From Sulfurimonas sp. (GTDB taxonomy: Bacteria > Campylobacterota > Campylobacteria > Campylobacterales > Sulfurimonadaceae), in NCBI GenBank assembly GCA_022712775.1, contig JAFLJZ010000235.1:1-6971 (forward strand): a DNA stretch of 6,971 bases, in the 5' to 3' direction. Below, piece by piece: positions 6,728-6,971 of this stretch. The notes under the pieces are model-generated. The model ran no database searches and was not told the DNA's origin. It saw only the letters and a list, made by a program, of their open reading frames with translations. The position numbers and the translations under genes were made by a program. Numbering within the stretch: position 1 is the first letter of the stretch; every line of letters begins with the position of its first letter.

Positions 6728-6971
6728 ATGAATTTAGAAGAACTTCAAATAGATTTAAAAAAATCATATAAGCCTGAGTTAAAGTCTACTGAAAAAAGAA
6801 TTGAACATATTATTGCTCACCTCAATGATAAATTCAATGTACCTATTAACAGACTTAACTTGGCTGAGATGCAAACACTTAGCTCTACGATTTTAGAGAA
6901 AGAAACAAAAGTACTTCACGATGAAGTAGAATCTCTTCTTGCTCAAAAAGAACAAATTGAAAGAAAAATAG
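6728..6971 (+). CDS. Unrecognised helical protein, 3' end cut by window edge
   Basis: 81 complete codons from ATG 6728 with no stop before the right edge. AAAGGA (6716-6721) stands six bases upstream of the ATG. The visible part (MNLEELQIDLKKSYKPELKSTEKRIEHIIAHLNDKFNVPINRLNLAEMQTLSST...) is highly charged; residues from about 50 on (ILEKETKVLHDEVESLLAQKEQIERKI) have heptad-like hydrophobic spacing suggesting a coiled coil. There is no signal peptide or membrane segment in the visible part. I do not recognise the family. Its position, 15 bp after the DUF493 gene, places it in the same operon. Confidence 0.75.
   Translation, partial: MNLEELQIDLKKSYKPELKSTEKRIEHIIAHLNDKFNVPINRLNLAEMQTLSSTILEKETKVLHDEVESLLAQKEQIERKI

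Overview
This is an AT-rich, gene-dense stretch of ordinary chromosome. The protein sequences point to a member of Campylobacterota (Epsilonproteobacteria), most like the free-living Sulfurimonas/Sulfurovum/Arcobacter side. The reasons are the NifS of the Helicobacter/Campylobacter type (start [11 protein letters not shown], near-C-terminal ISSSY), the short ~420-residue LeuC, the TATAAT-type -10 boxes without clear -35 boxes, and an OmpA-like porin whose peptidoglycan-binding motif reads GHTSNTG. This assignment rests on recognition by eye, not on a search.

Layout from left to right. Positions 1-1208 (minus strand) hold a cysteine desulfurase, nifS, that runs off the left edge just before its expected end. 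A 201-bp divergent intergenic region (1209-1409) carries a good Fur-box match directly upstream of nifS and a TATAAT promoter for the rightward genes. Two tightly linked plus-strand genes follow: an unrecognised 167-residue protein (1410-1913) and an exported DUF4197 protein (1922-2779). leuC (2855-4114) has its own extended -10 promoter and no leuD beside it. An imperfect inverted repeat starts at the leuC stop codon. An OmpA-family outer-membrane protein with three thrombospondin type-3 repeats (4194-5369) then overlaps by one base the start of mobA (5369-5956). A promoter whose -10 box overlaps the mobA stop codon precedes moaC (5992-6462). moaC overlaps a DUF493/YbeD-like gene (6443-6712), which is followed by an unrecognised helical gene cut by the right edge (6728-6971).

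Functionally the window mixes housekeeping jobs: sulfur mobilisation for Fe-S clusters (NifS), a Fe-S enzyme of leucine synthesis (LeuC), envelope structure (OmpA-like), and molybdenum-cofactor synthesis (MoaC early, MobA late). The cofactor would serve enzymes such as formate dehydrogenase or periplasmic nitrate reductase. I saw no mobile element, tRNA, rRNA, CRISPR array, phage gene or toxin-antitoxin pair. I found no clearly new system. The least explained parts are the unknown/DUF4197 gene pair, the regulatory region between it and nifS, and the helical gene at the right edge.
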